Source: Enoplolaimus lenunculus
Taxonomy: Eukaryota > Nematoda > Enoplea > Enoplida > Thoracostomopsidae
Direction: 5' to 3'
DNA length: 64,000 nucleotides
Assembly: GCA_030248215.1 (NCBI GenBank)
Contig: JASANG010001025.1
Span: 40,105-104,104, forward strand
In this document: one piece after another, positions 60,942 through 64,000 of the stretch
Position numbering within the stretch: position 1 is the stretch's first letter
Layout of the letters: each line of letters starts with the position of its first letter
Program-made: the position numbers and the translations under genes
Notes under the pieces: model-generated
Told to the model about the DNA's origin: nothing
What the model saw: the letters and a program-made list of their open reading frames with translations, nothing else
Database searches by the model: none

Positions 60942-62930
60942 CATAATAAGGTTATTCCATTTGGTTCTGTGTCATGGGAAGTTCGTGTACTGGCGGATCT
61001 GGGCGAGACCTCAGACATAAAGTGATATTAAAAATTAACAATTACAATCCGAATGGATTGATTTTATTCACAAACTGAGTTGTCGGTTGCCGCAATAATT
61101 CACCGGTTAATTATGCATTACGGCGGTGCTTGATGGAAGCCGTAGATAATGTTTAATGATTTTTATATTTCATCATTACTCTTAAATCAGTCTCGGGGCC
61201 AATTGGAGAAGTTTGGTCAACCCATATATCCCACCAAAAGCAAAGAGAATCGAACTTGATTTGAAAAGTGTCCTCATAGCCAACCAGCTAATCATATTTA
61301 TGTATGACATTAAGGTAATTACCAATCACAAGGCTTGCACTCGTAGCAGAGGAAGTCACAAGGCTTGCACTTTTAGCAGAGGAAGAATTACGCCGTGGGC
61401 TAGCCCAGGTCGTAGTTCTGCGCTAGACTAGTCCACCGGACGCAGAACTCTGGTTGTTTTGGGCCAGTTAGTGGTCAATTGGTTATAAAATGAACACCAA
61501 GTACACCTATCACGGTAAAGCAAGATTCTTTGCCGATGTGTGATTATGATCAGTGGATCAAAACGTTCTTGTCCGTACGAAATCATTGTAATTAATATCG
61601 TATAATTACACGTTTCTTTATGGTTTGGTCGCAATTTGTGATAAGATTTCATCCAGAAAACTTGTGAATATATTGTTCCAAGCCGAAGAAAAATATAACC
61701 TCTATAGAAACGCGAAGAATGTCTACAAATGCTATATGATGGGCTGTACTCCATATATACACTTTGCATGGGTGTAATTCAACCAGAACCATACTCTTAA
61801 CAACTTGCTTTATTTGTGAGGGATACTAGCTATATACTTTAGGCGGTTTAAAATTCCTTACCCGCGGGTGTACCCTTATCAAAATTTTCTTACCCGTACC
61901 CGCGTAACCCGCGGGTAGCCTGCAGCTCTGGTGAAAACAGAAGAAATTAATTTTTTTATATTTTTGCATGAATTTCGCCATTTTTGTTTGAATTGCAGCG
62001 TAATGTCAAATGAAACACTATGGGCTATTTATACCTGAATTAGGTGTTATTTTAACCGGAAAAACAACGGATTTATGGTGTAGTCTAACCGAAATGAAAA
62101 CAGACACCGATTCCTACCGAAACCGTTAACGTATATCCGTAACGTATATTTGGTAACTCCTGCTCTTCAATCAGTACTAGAAAACATATACAATATTGTT
62201 TTGCTACAGCATCGATATATTTCAATGCTTCTTCACTTGAAAACTTGTTTCAACGATGCTGTTTGAAAGGCGAAAAGCGTTTAAAATATCTCTGTTTCCC
62301 GCTTGGTGTACAAGGTTTCAGAAGTCCAGTGACCAAAATATATTCAGCAAGTTCAACATGTATCTGACGTGAAAAAAGGAGATGTTACTGGGCTGATTGT
62401 GAACCATGCAAAGTTACTAAGTTTGGATCACCGAGATTTTCATGATTTACTTTACCAGCACAAAAATTTTTGTTGCACATGAAGTCAGCAAATGTTTTTG
62501 CAATTTTCTCGAACGGTTTTGAATTTTGATTCGTGTGTCACCGCCTGGCCAGGCTTGACCCCTTTTAAAGCGCAGAAAGCGGTAGGTAACGCACAACACG
62601 AAAATAAGATCTAAGGTCTACTCTTGCGGCAAGCGCGAAAAATGCGACATTTCACATTTTAGCAAGTTGAAAATGGCCAAGCATGCAATTTTTGTTTCAG
62701 CAAAAATGGACCTCCTTGACACGATGGTCCCTCACCTTCCGATTGGCTATTCGGAGGGCGCTTCCCACGGCACTGCCGACCAGATTAGACTGCCGCTCAC
62801 TCTTGTACTTGATGTTAAATTTATGAGCTCAGCGTTGCACGTAATTGTACATCAACTAGTTCTGTTTTGTTTAGATAATCCGATTACGTTACTTATCAAT
62901 TTGGTGTTTACTAAAGTCTGTTTGGACGAC
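60942..62930. other. intergenic before CoA-transferase exon
   Basis: Contains a 30-bp imperfect tandem repeat at 61322-61381 (CACAAGGCTTGCAC twice) and a GTTCTGCG/CGCAGAAC inverted repeat near 61413-61449. The 113-codon minus-strand frame at 61428-61769 is not recognised. Confidence 0.45.
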
Positions 62931-62974
62931 ATGTCTTGCGGGCTGACCGGTGTACGAGTTCTAGATTTCACCAG
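62931..62974 (+). CDS. first coding exon of CaiB/BaiF CoA-transferase (partial gene)
   Basis: A short exon beginning ATG and ending at a good donor (ACCAG|GTTAGT) encodes MSCGLTGVRVLDFTR. G-x-R-V-L-D-x-T/S-R is the conserved N-terminus of class III CoA-transferases (CaiB/BaiF family, including SUGCT and alpha-methylacyl-CoA racemase), where the next residues are normally LAGP and an intron is plausible. No exon for the following part is visible up to the window end, so the gene continues outside. The frame is open upstream to 62667, and an acceptor at about 62873-62875 offers an alternative start to this exon. The call rests on one motif only. Confidence 0.45.
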
Positions 62975-63869
62975 GTTAGTTTTATTTATTTTATTTATAT
63001 TGAAAAAAATACTTAATATATGAAGCAGTAATCTGTTATAATAACAAATAAAAACACGCAGTATATCCGCACATGGGCAGATCAATTATTGCTTATTATG
63101 CCCTCCTCTTTAACAGTTTAGGTATACAAAAGAAGTTTGCTTTACATAGTATTTAATTTACGTATATGTATATGGTGTGGCACGGATGCTCTAAAATACT
63201 GACATCAATCAATAATAAAATTGCACACAGTAAAGAAACTGTTGGAATCATGTGGCATTTAACTCATCTTTTCCTGTTGTGTTCCGAAGTGTACCTAATT
63301 TTGCTATGACTGACTAACACAAATGCTCATTGCACTGTCCTTAACATGAGCCCATCCTAGCAACTAGGAATTCTCCTAATCCTTTTGAAAAACAACCTAA
63401 ATTTCGGGTAAGTTACACTCGCAACAACGAAAACAAAGAACAAGAGTTCGAGGCTAGAAAGTTGTCGGTGTGACAGAGTGACACATGTAGACGACACTGT
63501 AAGCAAGTGAGACATGCTTGTCCGCATTTCTAGTTCAGCCCAGTAACAACAGTTTCCCAGAAGTTATTTAGTATGTTCGCTTCACACAAAAATAGACCAT
63601 TATCACGTAATTTGCATCGAATACACGATTCTGTTCATGGTGTATATGAAATAAACAAGTATGGTACCTTGACAGGATCACAGTTTAGTTTACACAACTC
63701 AAAATCTGGTGGTTCACACGTAAAATAATTACTCGAAAATTCCCACTCTTTAGGTATACAAAAAATCCAGTTCCAGCTTTCACAGCTTAACTATGCGACA
63801 AAAATTTCGTTTCGAAACGAGTTCCCAAAATTTCAGTACAAAATAGCTGAGTCGAATAATATTAATTGT

Positions 63870-63993
63870 TTCACAATCAGACGTCTGGCTGACGGTAGTC
63901 AAATAACTGATTTGGCGCTGTCCTAAAACGTTGGAAGCACACCAAATCAAATTTTTGACCATATCTCGTTAGCCAGACGTCTGATTGTGGAAA
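63870..63993. mobile_element. short inverted-repeat element at window end
   Basis: Arms ACAATCAGACGTCTGGCT (63870-63894) and AGCCAGACGTCTGATTGT (63967-63993) face each other about 72 bp apart. A small MITE or hairpin; the full extent may pass the window edge. Confidence 0.75.
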
Positions 63994-64000
63994 ATCTAAC

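Noticed and set aside
61428-61769. 113-codon minus-strand frame
   Set aside because: Not recognised, no start context or exon partners; could be chance or a worn repeat.

Overview
This is a eukaryotic, AT-rich (roughly two-thirds A+T by eye), intron-rich window, almost certainly from a nematode. The best clue is a protein on the minus strand with a complete 12-cysteine DB module, a secreted domain known mainly from nematodes. Introns are long (up to about 4.8 kb) and packed with small DNA transposons, unlike the short introns of Caenorhabditis. An early-branching or repeat-rich nematode lineage is therefore likely, but the species cannot be named from the sequence alone.

Layout. (1) 1-1000: two possible minus-strand exons of an unrecognised gene. 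(2) 3582-10655, plus strand: a complete 7-exon Gfo/Idh/MocA NAD(P)-dependent oxidoreductase resembling myo-inositol 2-dehydrogenase, 346 aa, with Lys/Asp/His active-site residues and one apparent GC-AG intron. (3) 17542-13281, minus: a 3-exon secreted DB-module protein with Gln-rich, poly-Asn and very basic segments (631 aa predicted). (4) 26683-23302, minus: a 3-exon secreted prepropeptide with an R-V-K-R processing site followed by a 183-residue Gly/His/Tyr-rich, cysteine-free mature part. (5) 41033-35345, minus: a complete 6-exon aph-1 (gamma-secretase subunit) with a long extra hydrophilic C-terminal tail. (6) 45643-59602, plus: a complete 9-exon alpha-tubulin gene of 450 aa ending in Phe. 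(7) 62931-62974, plus: the probable first coding exon of a CaiB/BaiF (class III CoA-transferase) gene running off the window.

The rest is mostly non-autonomous DNA transposon sequence: at least three hAT-like families (CAGGG termini, 8-bp target duplications), a Tc1/mariner-like family (TA target sites), a GC-rich-ended family with about 5-bp duplications, and several dispersed short repeats. Alpha-tubulin intron 2 carries a recent approximately 1.6-kb tandem duplication. I see no recognisable LTR retroelement, endogenous virus, Polinton, LINE reverse transcriptase or CRISPR array. The genes look like unrelated neighbours and do not form an operon or pathway cluster. I found no clear new multi-gene system; the least-explained items are the Gly/His/Tyr prepropeptide, the DB protein's unusual N- and C-terminal regions, the aph-1 tail, and the candidate exon nested antisense in the oxidoreductase gene.
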